IMG/VR virus record: IMGVR_UViG_3300028283_000501
Span: 1 to 27,313 of that record
Reading direction: 5' to 3' (one strand)
DNA: 27,313 bases
Origin: a virus
Part shown: in pieces, positions 7,484 through 14,790 of the stretch
Position numbering within the stretch: position 1 is the stretch's first letter
Layout of the letters: the number at the start of each line of letters is the position of its first letter
Notes under the pieces: model-generated
The model's database searches: none
What the model was told of the DNA's origin: nothing
What the model saw: the letters and a program-made list of their open reading frames with translations, nothing else
Program-made: the position numbers and the translations under genes

Positions 7484-7513
7484 AAAAACCCAGTCAAATG
7501 ACTGGGTTTTTCT
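7484..7513. terminator. Bidirectional rho-independent terminator after nrdJ
   Basis: AAAAACCCAGTCA-aa-TGACTGGGTTTTT is a perfect 13-bp inverted repeat with a 2-base spacer and T-runs on both strands. It separates nrdJ (stop 7480) from the convergent minus-strand gene that ends at 7515, and so serves both. Confidence 0.9.
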
Positions 7514-7514
7514 T

Positions 7515-8012
7515 TTATACCTTTAAACCTAACGATTTTAAGAAATCCACATTGATAATTTTTTCACCAGATTTCTTTATATCATTGATTGCTTTCTGAA
7601 TGACCTCCTTGCCTTTTGGAGTATCAGCGAGTAACTGCAAATTCCTATATCCCTTCCAGTGCATGATTTCAAACTTGTTTTTGTTTTCACCAATACAAAT
7701 ACCTTTCTTGTAGTCATTTTCAAGTTTCTTACTCACTTTAGCGTTCAGAGCATCGTTGATAAGATTATCTACAAACTCATCAAAATTAATACCGTGAGTT
7801 TTCTTAACAAACGCTTCTACTTTGGTGAGAATTTCTTTATTTGTCTGGTAATTATCGTGGTCTGTACCAGTAGCGCGAATAAATAATCCACCACCCCAAC
7901 CGTCGTCATTTGCTGCTGCGAAGGTTTTACCATTCAAACAAACATCACAGTCACATGCTACTCCACCGTCGTGGCTACGCATAGTTTTCAATTTCTTAAT
8001 TGTAATTTTCAT
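7515..8012 (-). CDS. Unknown phage protein (165 aa)
   Basis: This 165-residue soluble protein starts MKITIKKLKTMRSHDGG. The N-terminal part looks like a small beta domain (CDVCLNGKTFAAANDDGWGGGLFIRA, with a DGxGG turn and C-D-C-D-V-C cysteines). The rest is helical and lysine-rich. A short gene with an N-terminal pattern of this kind (xxLKxMxSxxG...DGxGG) seems to recur in phages, but I cannot name a function. It is the last gene of a minus-strand group with 8032-8391 and 8405-8845 (gaps of 13-19 bp), and ends at the bidirectional terminator. Confidence 0.7.
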   Translation of the reverse strand: MKITIKKLKTMRSHDGGVACDCDVCLNGKTFAAANDDGWGGGLFIRATGTDHDNYQTNKEILTKVEAFVKKTHGINFDEFVDNLINDALNAKVSKKLENDYKKGICIGENKNKFEIMHWKGYRNLQLLADTPKGKEVIQKAINDIKKSGEKIINVDFLKSLGLKV

Positions 8013-8031
8013 ATCTTAGTAGTTTTTAAAA

Positions 8032-8391
8032 TTATATTTTTGAAATTTTATCAGATACTTCTTTAGGATCAAAAACACCCCAAGTGTAACCCAAACCATA
8101 CCATGTACAACCTTCGGCATCATCAGTACCTAAACCAAGTTCAGGGGAATCTTCAATTTTCTGCAGAACTACATCTGGTCCACCCATATGATAAACAGCG
8201 AGAACAGTTGTAAGGTGTTTATACTCATCTTTCAGTACTGGTTTTTCATCTAATGGATCTGCAACATCGTCAGATACAGGTACAAGAATACCATTAAGAC
8301 CTTTGAAAACATTACCATCGAAATCAGGAAGATTTAAAATCTTTGAGTCACTGTTTTCGAAATCCTTTAAAATCTTAGCGAAATCTTTCAT
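8032..8391 (-). CDS. Unknown phage protein (119 aa)
   Basis: This 119-residue acidic protein (KDFENSDSKILNLPDFDGNVF...GCTWYGLGYTWGVFDPKEVSDKI) has no recognised domain, signal peptide or membrane segment. The aromatic, glycine-rich stretch EGCTWYGLGYTWGVFD near the C-terminus is its most distinctive part. It lies in a tightly spaced minus-strand group between the membrane-anchored protein and the 165-aa protein, so the three are probably co-transcribed. Confidence 0.65.
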   Translation of the reverse strand: MKDFAKILKDFENSDSKILNLPDFDGNVFKGLNGILVPVSDDVADPLDEKPVLKDEYKHLTTVLAVYHMGGPDVVLQKIEDSPELGLGTDDAEGCTWYGLGYTWGVFDPKEVSDKISKI

Positions 8392-8404
8392 CTTTCTTTA
8401 GGGA

Positions 8405-8845
8405 TTAGTCATTGATTTTACCATATACTGTAACATCCCCACCTGATACTGATAATGAAGTTGTGCTTGTGAAAAAATCAAAAGCCTTTTTATTAACAAC
8501 AATATTAGTGATGGTGTAATCTCCTTTTGCTGTAAGGTGGTTTCTTAAACCATTGAAAAGAGTGGAGCTAATATCAAATAAAATGTTTCTCTTTTTGTCC
8601 TTTGAAATAACGTGAGTGCAAACTAATACCACACTAACTCCATCAGATGTTCTGCAAAATGTGGTGTCGTAAGTATCAGTCGAAGTATTCATTGAACTTG
8701 TGGTTTCAGGTGAAGAATTTGGTTTACCTGAAACGAATTCCGAAACGGAAGAAGTAGCCATTTTACCATACTTGGTTGATGCAAAAATAAGTCCTACAAG
8801 GAAAATACCGAGGACAATGCAAAAAATTCTCTGTGTTTTAGACAT
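8405..8845 (-). CDS. Single-pass membrane-anchored phage protein
   Basis: This 146-residue protein has one N-terminal hydrophobic helix (about residues 6-23, RIFCIVLGIFLVGLIFAST). A Ser/Thr-rich linker follows (residues 30-60), then a small beta-rich domain (DGVSVVLVCTHVI ... GDVTVYGKIND). The layout suggests inner-membrane anchoring with the domain outside the cytoplasm, perhaps for superinfection exclusion or lysis control, but this is inference and no family was recognised. It is the first gene of the 8845 to 7515 group and has a host-type TATCTTTG box about 32 bp upstream. Confidence 0.65.
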   Translation of the reverse strand: MSKTQRIFCIVLGIFLVGLIFASTKYGKMATSSVSEFVSGKPNSSPETTSSMNTSTDTYDTTFCRTSDGVSVVLVCTHVISKDKKRNILFDISSTLFNGLRNHLTAKGDYTITNIVVNKKAFDFFTSTTSLSVSGGDVTVYGKIND

Positions 8846-8876
8846 AATTTGAATTTTTAATTATTGTTTGACTTTA

Positions 8877-8884
8877 CAAAGATA
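8877..8884 (-). promoter_or_regulatory. Bacteroidota-type -7 box TATCTTTG
   Basis: It is a perfect TAnnTTTG on the minus strand, 32 bp before the start codon at 8845. A TTTG (8909-8912) lies upstream with a 24-base spacer, longer than the usual 19-21, so the -33 element is uncertain. It suggests early expression by host RNA polymerase. Confidence 0.5.
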
Positions 8885-8930
8885 CGTAAATTTATATAAA
8901 TAAAAAAACAAAAGATTTCGTCTGATTGGC

Positions 8931-8963
8931 AAAAAAAAATCTGGATTTTTCAACCCAGATTTT
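8931..8963 (-). terminator. Rho-independent terminator after the DUF4186 gene
   Basis: On the minus strand AAAATCTGG pairs with CCAGATTTT, followed by a run of T. The hairpin overlaps the last codons of the DUF4186 gene (stop at 8950-8952). It closes the helicase-DUF4186 transcription unit. Confidence 0.75.
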
Positions 8964-9303
8964 CTTTCTTTATGAATGCCATAATCACTTTTACAACATA
9001 TGAAATCAAACGCTCATCTAATTCCACTTCTGGCGGAATCTTATGCCATTTATGTAAACACTCTCTACAACAAGTTGCAGTAGCGTGTTGTGCTATAAAA
9101 ACAGGATGACCTCTGTAAGGAGTTTGTTTACCATCCTTTTCTGTTTTTACTTTGAGTTTCTTTGTTACGAAATCATTTGCGTGTTTTTCTATAACATCAA
9201 TTCCCTTTTCATTCACGTATTGTTTATCTTTATCTTTCAGATGAAAGCTTGCTCTAAATTTAGAGTTAGATAATTTTTGCAATATTTTTTCTACGTCATT
9301 CAT
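8950..9303 (-). CDS. DUF4186 family protein
   Basis: This 117-residue protein closely follows the DUF4186 pattern: SKFRASFHLKDKDKQYV near the N-terminus, then TPYRGHPVFIAQHATATCCRECLHKWH, then a C-terminal YVVKVIMAFIKK helix. The conserved His and Cys residues (GHPVF, QHATATCCR.C..KWH) suggest a metal-binding or catalytic centre. The biochemical role of the family is not known to me. It overlaps the helicase gene by 8 bp and is therefore co-transcribed and probably translationally coupled with it. The length is normal for the family. Confidence 0.85.
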   Translation of the reverse strand: MNDVEKILQKLSNSKFRASFHLKDKDKQYVNEKGIDVIEKHANDFVTKKLKVKTEKDGKQTPYRGHPVFIAQHATATCCRECLHKWHKIPPEVELDERLISYVVKVIMAFIKKENLG

Positions 9304-10648
9304 TACTTACTCTCACCATTATGTCGTTCTCAATCACTAAGAATTTAGGATGGAAATCGAACAAAATAGTTTCTTCTTTGTGATCTCCATCTCTTAATTT
9401 AAGAACCTTCAATCTGTACTTATTATGCTTCTTCATTTCTGTATTACGAATAATAGCCCAGAAAGTATCAGCAGTCTCAGCAACAGCTTTAGACTCAGGT
9501 ACGTCTTGCAACTTAATATCATTTGCTCCCCATACACTTCTATCTACCTGTGTTGCAGTAATAAGTGCGATATTGAATTTATCTGCTATATATCTCAATC
9601 CTTCAGCCAAATGTTTTCCCTTCATATAAAGGTTATTGGATATTTCCTTATTGAGTTTATTAACAGACATAAGGTTGATATAGTCAATTACAACTATGTC
9701 TAGATCAATGCCACGGGCTTCTTCTAGTTTAGTAATATAATTATCTATATCTGTAACAGAGCAATCACCAGTGTTAAACTTCTTAACAAAGATCTTTCCA
9801 GGTGCGTCTGTATTGAATAAACCGTTGCCTTGATTTTTCAAAGCGTTTATTCTGTTCTTTATGAAAGTAGAATCTTTACTAACCTCATCGTAAGTATCAA
9901 CGTCAATTTTCAATCTCATTGCCCCAAGACGTTTCATAACTTTTCTTTGGGACATTTCAACTGTAATTACAGCGACATTTTTTCCTTGGTTAGCTGCGTT
10001 ACAAGCTATATTGTAGAGCCACATTGACTTTCCAACATTTGTCTCCCCCATGAGTACGTTAAAAGTACCTTTATCCCAACCACCGTGTAATATCAAATCG
10101 ACATTTCCCCAGCCTGTGGAGATTTTATTTTTGGAGGTATCTTGTTTGTGCATTTCGGGATCGTCAAAGTCAGCACCTAAATCCTGATCATCGTCTTCAA
10201 TGAGAGATAAGTTTTGATAAACGGCTTTGATTTCTGATGCTATGCTTGATACACTATCGTAATCGATCTCTTTAAGATTCCTAATTTTCTCAATGCTTTC
10301 GTAAACATTGTTCTTGAGTAAGTTTGATAATCTCCACGCTTTGAATTTCTTTTCAAGCCATTCTTGTTCGTGTACTGTATTATCGTTTTTTAGTATTGCT
10401 TTTATTACATTATTAGACACTTTCTCCTGTGGGTCGTGAAGTTTAATCATCGCGACTATTTGTTGAGGAGTAGGTGTTTTCTTTGATTTAGAAACTAAAA
10501 ATTCGTCTCTAACCACTTTATAGATAAATTGAATATCTTCGTTCTTAAAGAACTCTGACTCAACTTTGTAAAACTGTGTAGGATGCTCTAATACCCAAGT
10601 GAAGAAAAATTTCTCCATCTGTGCATTCATTACTTCTTTTTCATTCAT
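9296..10648 (-). CDS. Replicative DNA helicase, DnaB/gp41-like
   Basis: This 450-residue protein is a hexameric helicase that unwinds DNA at the phage replication fork. Residues 1-150 form the helical N-terminal domain that binds primase. The RecA-type motor follows, with Walker A GETNVGKS (201-208), the motif VAVITVEMSQ in which the catalytic Glu sits, and Walker B LDIVVIDYINLM (about 316-327). ATATQVDRS corresponds to helicase motif H3, and KLRDGD near residue 425 is the usual C-terminal Arg-finger region. It lies downstream of uvsX on the same strand, separated by a tandem 48-bp duplication that may carry its promoter, and overlaps DUF4186 at its 3' end. The length matches T4 gp41 (about 475 residues). 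Confidence 0.9.
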   Translation of the reverse strand: MNEKEVMNAQMEKFFFTWVLEHPTQFYKVESEFFKNEDIQFIYKVVRDEFLVSKSKKTPTPQQIVAMIKLHDPQEKVSNNVIKAILKNDNTVHEQEWLEKKFKAWRLSNLLKNNVYESIEKIRNLKEIDYDSVSSIASEIKAVYQNLSLIEDDDQDLGADFDDPEMHKQDTSKNKISTGWGNVDLILHGGWDKGTFNVLMGETNVGKSMWLYNIACNAANQGKNVAVITVEMSQRKVMKRLGAMRLKIDVDTYDEVSKDSTFIKNRINALKNQGNGLFNTDAPGKIFVKKFNTGDCSVTDIDNYITKLEEARGIDLDIVVIDYINLMSVNKLNKEISNNLYMKGKHLAEGLRYIADKFNIALITATQVDRSVWGANDIKLQDVPESKAVAETADTFWAIIRNTEMKKHNKYRLKVLKLRDGDHKEETILFDFHPKFLVIENDIMVRVSNE

Positions 10649-10682
10649 AATTGTTGTTATTCTTTTTTAGTCCTGAATGAGG

Positions 10683-10778
10683 ACAGCATTCCCACATCAA
10701 TGCTATTGATATTATATTAAAATATAATCAACAGCATTCCCACATCAATGCTATTGATATTATATTAAAATATAATCA
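10683..10778. repeat. Exact 48-bp tandem duplication between uvsX and the helicase gene
   Basis: Two adjacent identical copies (10683-10730 and 10731-10778) fill most of the 141-bp gap. Each copy contains AGCATT-cccacatc-AATGCT, a 6-bp hairpin, and ATTATATT-aa-AATATAAT, an 8-bp inverted repeat. On the minus strand each copy gives TTTTAATATAATATC, close to the TTTAATATATAAAA motif, so the unit may be a doubled promoter or operator for the helicase. Confidence 0.9.
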
Positions 10779-10789
10779 ATAAGATTAAA

Positions 10790-12022
10790 TTAATCAAACA
10801 ATTTCTCGTCGCTCACTTCATCGATTTCAAAATCAACGTCTTGCTCGAATTCTGCGTATTGTTCGTCTAAGGCTTCCATTTCTGTTTGATATTCTTCGTA
10901 AGAAGCGTACCTGAAATATTCATACACTATTGGTTCTAGTGCCTCTAAAACTTCTTTTGTAAAGACTTTACCGTTATATAATTGGCTGTCGAATAATGTT
11001 TTATCTAAATGTTTCACGTACCATTTGGAACCTGGATCGTAGGTTATTTCACCTGTTTTCTTATCAACGACTGGTTTAACCTTTGCTATACCTGTCTTTT
11101 CGAAATTTTCTATTGTGCAGAAAAACTCAAGACCTTTATAAGCGTTACATCCTTTGGAATGATCTATTTCGAACTTCACTTTCTTTGGTTTTGCAAGTCT
11201 GTTTTTTCTTGCCATTGCTGTGATAGTCGACCCGATTGCCCCAGTGGATAATTCGTCTTTGTCTTTATCTTCGAGTTTTGCTTTTGATAAGAGGATAATA
11301 ATAGATGCTAAGTAATTCAAACCTTCACCACCTGTTTGTACTGTTTGTGGAAATAAATCCTGTGTGAGATAAGTGTGATTAGTAGCAAGTAATGGTATTC
11401 CTAAATAACCAAGATCATCAATAATAATTCTAAGCATTGATTTAGTGGCCTTTGCGCGGCTCATATCTTGTTTATCGTTGCCTTTGATCGCGTCTTCAAT
11501 TTCTTTCTTTGATGCAAGTGCTCCAAGGCTATCAATTACGAAAATGGTTTTGCTAACATCTTCGCCTTTTTCTTTCTGTTTCTTTAATTCGTCTAATAAT
11601 TGTGCTAAGAACATTTTAAGGTTCTCTACTTTATTACTTCTAATGAGAACAAATTTATTTGGATCTGAAGTATCAATTCCAAACATATCAAAATCGTTGT
11701 TCTCAATAGCAAATTCTGTATCGATATAAATTACACTATATCCGTCTTTCTGTGCGTTTCTTACTGTGTTTAAACAAATATAAGATTTACCCGTCTGGTA
11801 AGGTCCTGCAAAAATTGTGAATCTGTTTGTTGGAATACCACCTTTAAGAATACTTTTTGATAATAAGGCGTTAAGAATGTAAATGCCTGTGCTGATATAT
11901 TTTCTTTCTGCTTTTAAATTGTCTATCGTAATCATTGATTTCTTCGACAAATTCTCTATAACACTAGATACTTTTCCTAAATTAAATCCACTGTCCTTTG
12001 CTTTTGATACTGTTTTAGCCAT
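10790..12022 (-). CDS. uvsX: UvsX/RecA-like recombinase
   Basis: This 410-residue strand-exchange ATPase acts in recombination-dependent replication and repair. The N-terminal region carries the LSTG-like segment KYISTGIYILNALL, followed by Walker A GPYQTGKS (73-80), the motif VIYIDTE (97-103) and Walker B KTIFVIDSLGAL. The NHTYLTQD segment sits where the DNA-binding loop L2 region of RecA proteins begins. The C-terminus is strongly acidic (last 30 residues), as in UvsX and RecA, where it tunes DNA binding. It is the first gene of the minus-strand replication group. The upstream region has TTAGTATAAAAAGTC, similar to the string before the gene at 746. The start codon lies in an A-rich leader without a Shine-Dalgarno sequence. 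Confidence 0.85.
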   Translation of the reverse strand: MAKTVSKAKDSGFNLGKVSSVIENLSKKSMITIDNLKAERKYISTGIYILNALLSKSILKGGIPTNRFTIFAGPYQTGKSYICLNTVRNAQKDGYSVIYIDTEFAIENNDFDMFGIDTSDPNKFVLIRSNKVENLKMFLAQLLDELKKQKEKGEDVSKTIFVIDSLGALASKKEIEDAIKGNDKQDMSRAKATKSMLRIIIDDLGYLGIPLLATNHTYLTQDLFPQTVQTGGEGLNYLASIIILLSKAKLEDKDKDELSTGAIGSTITAMARKNRLAKPKKVKFEIDHSKGCNAYKGLEFFCTIENFEKTGIAKVKPVVDKKTGEITYDPGSKWYVKHLDKTLFDSQLYNGKVFTKEVLEALEPIVYEYFRYASYEEYQTEMEALDEQYAEFEQDVDFEIDEVSDEKLFD

Positions 12023-12122
12023 TTTTAATTGCTTATTTTTTTATGACCTTTTAAAGGTACATATTGACTTTTTATACTAATAAACCTGAAAAGTTTAAAT
12101 TAAATATCATTCAGACCAATTG

Positions 12123-12140
12123 TTAAATATATATATTAAA
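12123..12140 (+). promoter_or_regulatory. Promoter-like palindromic motif before the 131-aa gene
   Basis: TTAAATATATATATTAAA is nearly palindromic and lies 18 bp before the ATG at 12159. It is a looser version of the late-promoter motif. It lies in the 136-bp divergent gap between uvsX and the tail gene cluster, which otherwise holds only AT-rich leader sequence. Confidence 0.4.
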
Positions 12141-12158
12141 AAATAAGAACATATACCT

Positions 12159-12554
12159 ATGAACTTCTACCTAACACTTTGCAAAAATCGTAAAAAATTT
12201 GATAAGTATGTGAAAGTCAATAGAATAAAGAACAAAGTAATAATTGATATTAAGAGTGCTCTAGAGGAGAACGAAATTTACGACGATAAGTATAATGATT
12301 ATTTCAATTTAATGATATACACTAGAATAATACAAAGTTTAAATAAGGGTAAAGATATTTATTATATTCCAAATTTCACAAATGAAAAATTGGACATTTA
12401 TGAAGTGTTAAAAATCAAAAAGATATTGAAGGACGGTACTTATTTTAATGTTCTTATGTTTTTTGATGAATTCAAAGATGATACAAGAATTCAGAACGAT
12501 GTGTTAACTAACATCGGTTTATTCGATAATTCCCAGTTATTGAAAGATTATTAA
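12159..12554 (+). CDS. Unknown phage protein (131 aa)
   Basis: This small protein begins MNFYLTLCKNRKKFDKYVKVNR and has alternating beta and helical segments (KVIIDIKSALEE, DIYYIPNF, YFNVLMFFDEFKDD). I do not recognise a family. No signal peptide or membrane helix is seen. It stands alone, with its own AT-rich promoter-like sequence upstream and a new promoter motif before the next gene, so it is probably a separate short transcript at the start of the structural gene region. Confidence 0.65.
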   Translation: MNFYLTLCKNRKKFDKYVKVNRIKNKVIIDIKSALEENEIYDDKYNDYFNLMIYTRIIQSLNKGKDIYYIPNFTNEKLDIYEVLKIKKILKDGTYFNVLMFFDEFKDDTRIQNDVLTNIGLFDNSQLLKDY

Positions 12555-12560
12555 TTTACA

Positions 12561-12616
12561 GAGTCTTTTTTTCAATTTGTAATGTCGCGTTTTTAATATA
12601 TAAAAGAAAAAGACTC
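12561..12616. repeat. 10-bp inverted repeat bracketing a late-promoter motif
   Basis: GAGTCTTTTT (12561-12570) and AAAAAGACTC (12607-12616) are perfect complements with 36 bases between them. The interval contains the promoter motif at 12591-12606. The left arm, with its T-run, could end the upstream transcript when it reads through, while transcripts starting at the internal motif would contain at most part of the right arm. Confidence 0.6.
12591..12606 (+). promoter_or_regulatory. Late-promoter-like motif before the tail/baseplate operon
   Basis: TTTTAATATATAAAAG lies 17 bp before the ATG at 12623. The core is identical to the copies at 5001 and 16165, which supports a shared promoter class. 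Confidence 0.6.
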
Positions 12617-12622
12617 AAATTA

Positions 12623-14272
12623 ATGTACTCCGAAATTGGATTTATATTCAACCCAGCACTTGGTAGTTATGGAAATAGTGATAACGAAGGTAATATTTAT
12701 CAAAGACATATAAGACTCGCTCCGTCAAAACCAAATAATAATACTAGTCAAGGACAACCTACACAGGGAAATTCTGGAAGTGGATCACAAAATCCTAACC
12801 CCACTGATCCAAATAAAGGACCTGCTGCTGAAGACGGTGTACTAGTATATAAAAATCCAAACGAATTTACTGGAACAGCAGGAGTCAGAAATTATTTAAG
12901 ATTGAACGTTTATAAATACGATGATATTAACGAAGACCCTTATATATCATTACTCAGATACTTTGGAGATAAGAAAACAAAAGCATTAACTCTTAGAGCT
13001 GCAGACTTTGTTTATCTTAAAGATTTAGGAGTTTATCCTATAAATAGATTGTGGATATTAAGAAGATTTCCAGATAACTGTATAGTACCTAATAACTTAT
13101 TGGCTTGGGGTAAAGCTGTAGAACCAGTTTCTACTGTTGTTGGATGGATAAAAGATAAAGAGGATACACCACTTTTATCTTTGAATTTCAACGAGGTATG
13201 GACTGATCAAAATGAAATGATTGATAAAATTATGACTCAAATATTAAGTGATAATTTTAATTATAAAATGCCAATGACGATCCCCGTGCCAGGTTGGTCA
13301 CAAGGTTTATTATTTGGTATGTTAAATGCTATGGGTTTTACAGACGATTACAACGCAATGAACGTACCAACTGGTGATCCTAACGTTTTAAGAGTCGGTA
13401 AAATGAGAGATGCAAGTGGTGCTCAAGGATTACAATCAAGAATGAACCTTTCATTGGAAACAACCTACGAACAAAAATATATCAACGGTGTTGATCCAGG
13501 ACTGGCAATGATGGATGTTCTATCTAATTTGTTTAAAATGGGAACATCAGATCAAAAATTTATATTAAGTAATAGCCCAATGTTACAACAATTAATAGGA
13601 AATATAAATGGTAAAAAGAACGTAAACGCCTGGTTAGACTTTATTAAAAATTTAATAGGGGCTTTTGTGAAAGGTGTGGCGACATTTATAAGTGCTATGG
13701 GGACAGGAGAATCTTTTGTTACATCGGCAAACGCGGGTGGTTCTGATCAATCAACTGGCTCAGAATCCCCAGATAAAAATTCAATCGGTACTACTGGCGG
13801 TTTAGTATCAAATGTTGCTAATTCTATTTTAGCTGGTACAATAGCAAAATATAGATGGCCCCTAAAAGGTTCTATTGCCTTAATGAGCGGTATTAATACA
13901 ACCCCTTGGCACTTAACAATAGGCAACCCTTATTCCCCTATTATTAATATAGGTAACGTTTATGTTAGTAACGTTGAAGTTAAATTGAGTAACGATTTGG
14001 GTTTCAATGATATGCCAGCAAGGATAGATGTTAATATAAGTGCTGATTTTGGAAGACCGCTTGGTAAGCAGGAGTTAGAGAAGATGTTTAATAATGGGTA
14101 TAAGAGGGTATATTCGAAGAAGTCACCGGGTAGTGTAACCGAAACAACACCAGTATCGAGTAATGTAACGGCGAGTGGACAACCAGCGAGTGTAAATGTG
14201 TTGGGAAATGAAAATCAACCAGCCAATACAAAGTCTATGATTAACAAAGATGTTTATTCACCGTATCCTTAA
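12623..14272 (+). CDS. Tail/baseplate structural protein, possibly tail-tube-cap (gp48-like)
   Basis: This 549-residue protein is probably part of the baseplate. Residues 1-20 are followed by a low-complexity N/Q/S/G/P linker (about 35-75). A globular region with RLNVYKYDDINEDPYISLLRYFGDK and a helical stretch (KNLIGAFVKGVATFISAMGTG, about 345-365) follow. A C-terminal domain, PWHLTIGNPYSPIINIGNVYVSNVEVKLSNDLG...FGRPLGKQELEKMFNNGY, resembles the sheath-proximal domain of phage tube-cap proteins. The gp48-like assignment is a judgement from that C-terminus and from the position directly before gp53- and gp27-like genes. Another tail-completion role is possible. Confidence 0.55.
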   Translation: MYSEIGFIFNPALGSYGNSDNEGNIYQRHIRLAPSKPNNNTSQGQPTQGNSGSGSQNPNPTDPNKGPAAEDGVLVYKNPNEFTGTAGVRNYLRLNVYKYDDINEDPYISLLRYFGDKKTKALTLRAADFVYLKDLGVYPINRLWILRRFPDNCIVPNNLLAWGKAVEPVSTVVGWIKDKEDTPLLSLNFNEVWTDQNEMIDKIMTQILSDNFNYKMPMTIPVPGWSQGLLFGMLNAMGFTDDYNAMNVPTGDPNVLRVGKMRDASGAQGLQSRMNLSLETTYEQKYINGVDPGLAMMDVLSNLFKMGTSDQKFILSNSPMLQQLIGNINGKKNVNAWLDFIKNLIGAFVKGVATFISAMGTGESFVTSANAGGSDQSTGSESPDKNSIGTTGGLVSNVANSILAGTIAKYRWPLKGSIALMSGINTTPWHLTIGNPYSPIINIGNVYVSNVEVKLSNDLGFNDMPARIDVNISADFGRPLGKQELEKMFNNGYKRVYSKKSPGSVTETTPVSSNVTASGQPASVNVLGNENQPANTKSMINKDVYSPYP

Positions 14273-14287
14273 AAATAATATAATTAA

Positions 14288-14758
14288 ATGAGTTATTTAT
14301 ATACAAATGAGATTGCAGTCAGAGATTTAAAACAGGGAAACCTTGTAGATATTATTGATCCAGTTATTATATGGGACGATACTCTGAATTATTTGCCTTA
14401 CGTGGTATCACGCGAAGAGGCTATGAGACCTGATTTAATATGTTTTAATATATATGGAAATTTTAATTATATAGATGAGATGTTGACTTGGAATAATATA
14501 TTATTGCCTTGGAGTATTAAAGAAGGACAAATAATATATTTTCTTGAAGAAGATGATATTACCGCTTTACAATTACAGGCTAAAGCAGATGATCAAGAAA
14601 TTGTCGCACAACTTGTTAATCCTGATAAGGATACGAAGAAAGATCCTAATAGAGATACAGGCACTGGATTACCACCAACTATTAAACCTGCTGGGTTAAA
14701 AGAGGTGGAAGTAGATTTTAATAATAAGACAATAAAAATAATGGATAGATTTAAATGA
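14288..14758 (+). CDS. Baseplate wedge protein, gp53-like with LysM-type fold
   Basis: This 156-residue protein contains YVVSREEAMRPDLICFNIYGNFNYIDEMLTWNNILLPWSIKEGQIIYF. It matches the LysM-like pattern of T4 gp53-type wedge proteins: RPDxIAxxxYGxxxxxxxLxxxNxIxxPxxxxxGxxIxx. The C-terminal 50 residues are a charged linker with PDKDTKKDPNRDTGTG and a short beta tail. It follows the 12623 gene by 15 bp and is in the same unit. The insertion element begins within a few bases of its stop codon, leaving the reading frame intact. Confidence 0.65.
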   Translation: MSYLYTNEIAVRDLKQGNLVDIIDPVIIWDDTLNYLPYVVSREEAMRPDLICFNIYGNFNYIDEMLTWNNILLPWSIKEGQIIYFLEEDDITALQLQAKADDQEIVAQLVNPDKDTKKDPNRDTGTGLPPTIKPAGLKEVEVDFNNKTIKIMDRFK

Positions 14759-14763
14759 TGAAC

Positions 14764-14790
14764 TACTACTACACTGAAAGTGTAGTAGTT
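14764..14790 (-). repeat. Right-end hairpin of the TnpB element
   Basis: ACTACTACAC-tgaaa-GTGTAGTAGT (from about 14765) is a perfect 10-bp stem with a 5-base loop, directly after the tnpB stop codon. Subterminal hairpins here are typical of IS605-family right ends. In TnpB systems the 3' end of tnpB plus this end forms the guide RNA (omega/reRNA) scaffold, with the guide taken from flanking DNA. That would be the phage sequence below 14760 on the minus strand. Confidence 0.65.

Noticed and set aside
10683-10778. CRISPR-like array from the repeated 48-bp unit
   Set aside because: There are only two copies, directly adjacent and without spacers, so it is a tandem duplication.
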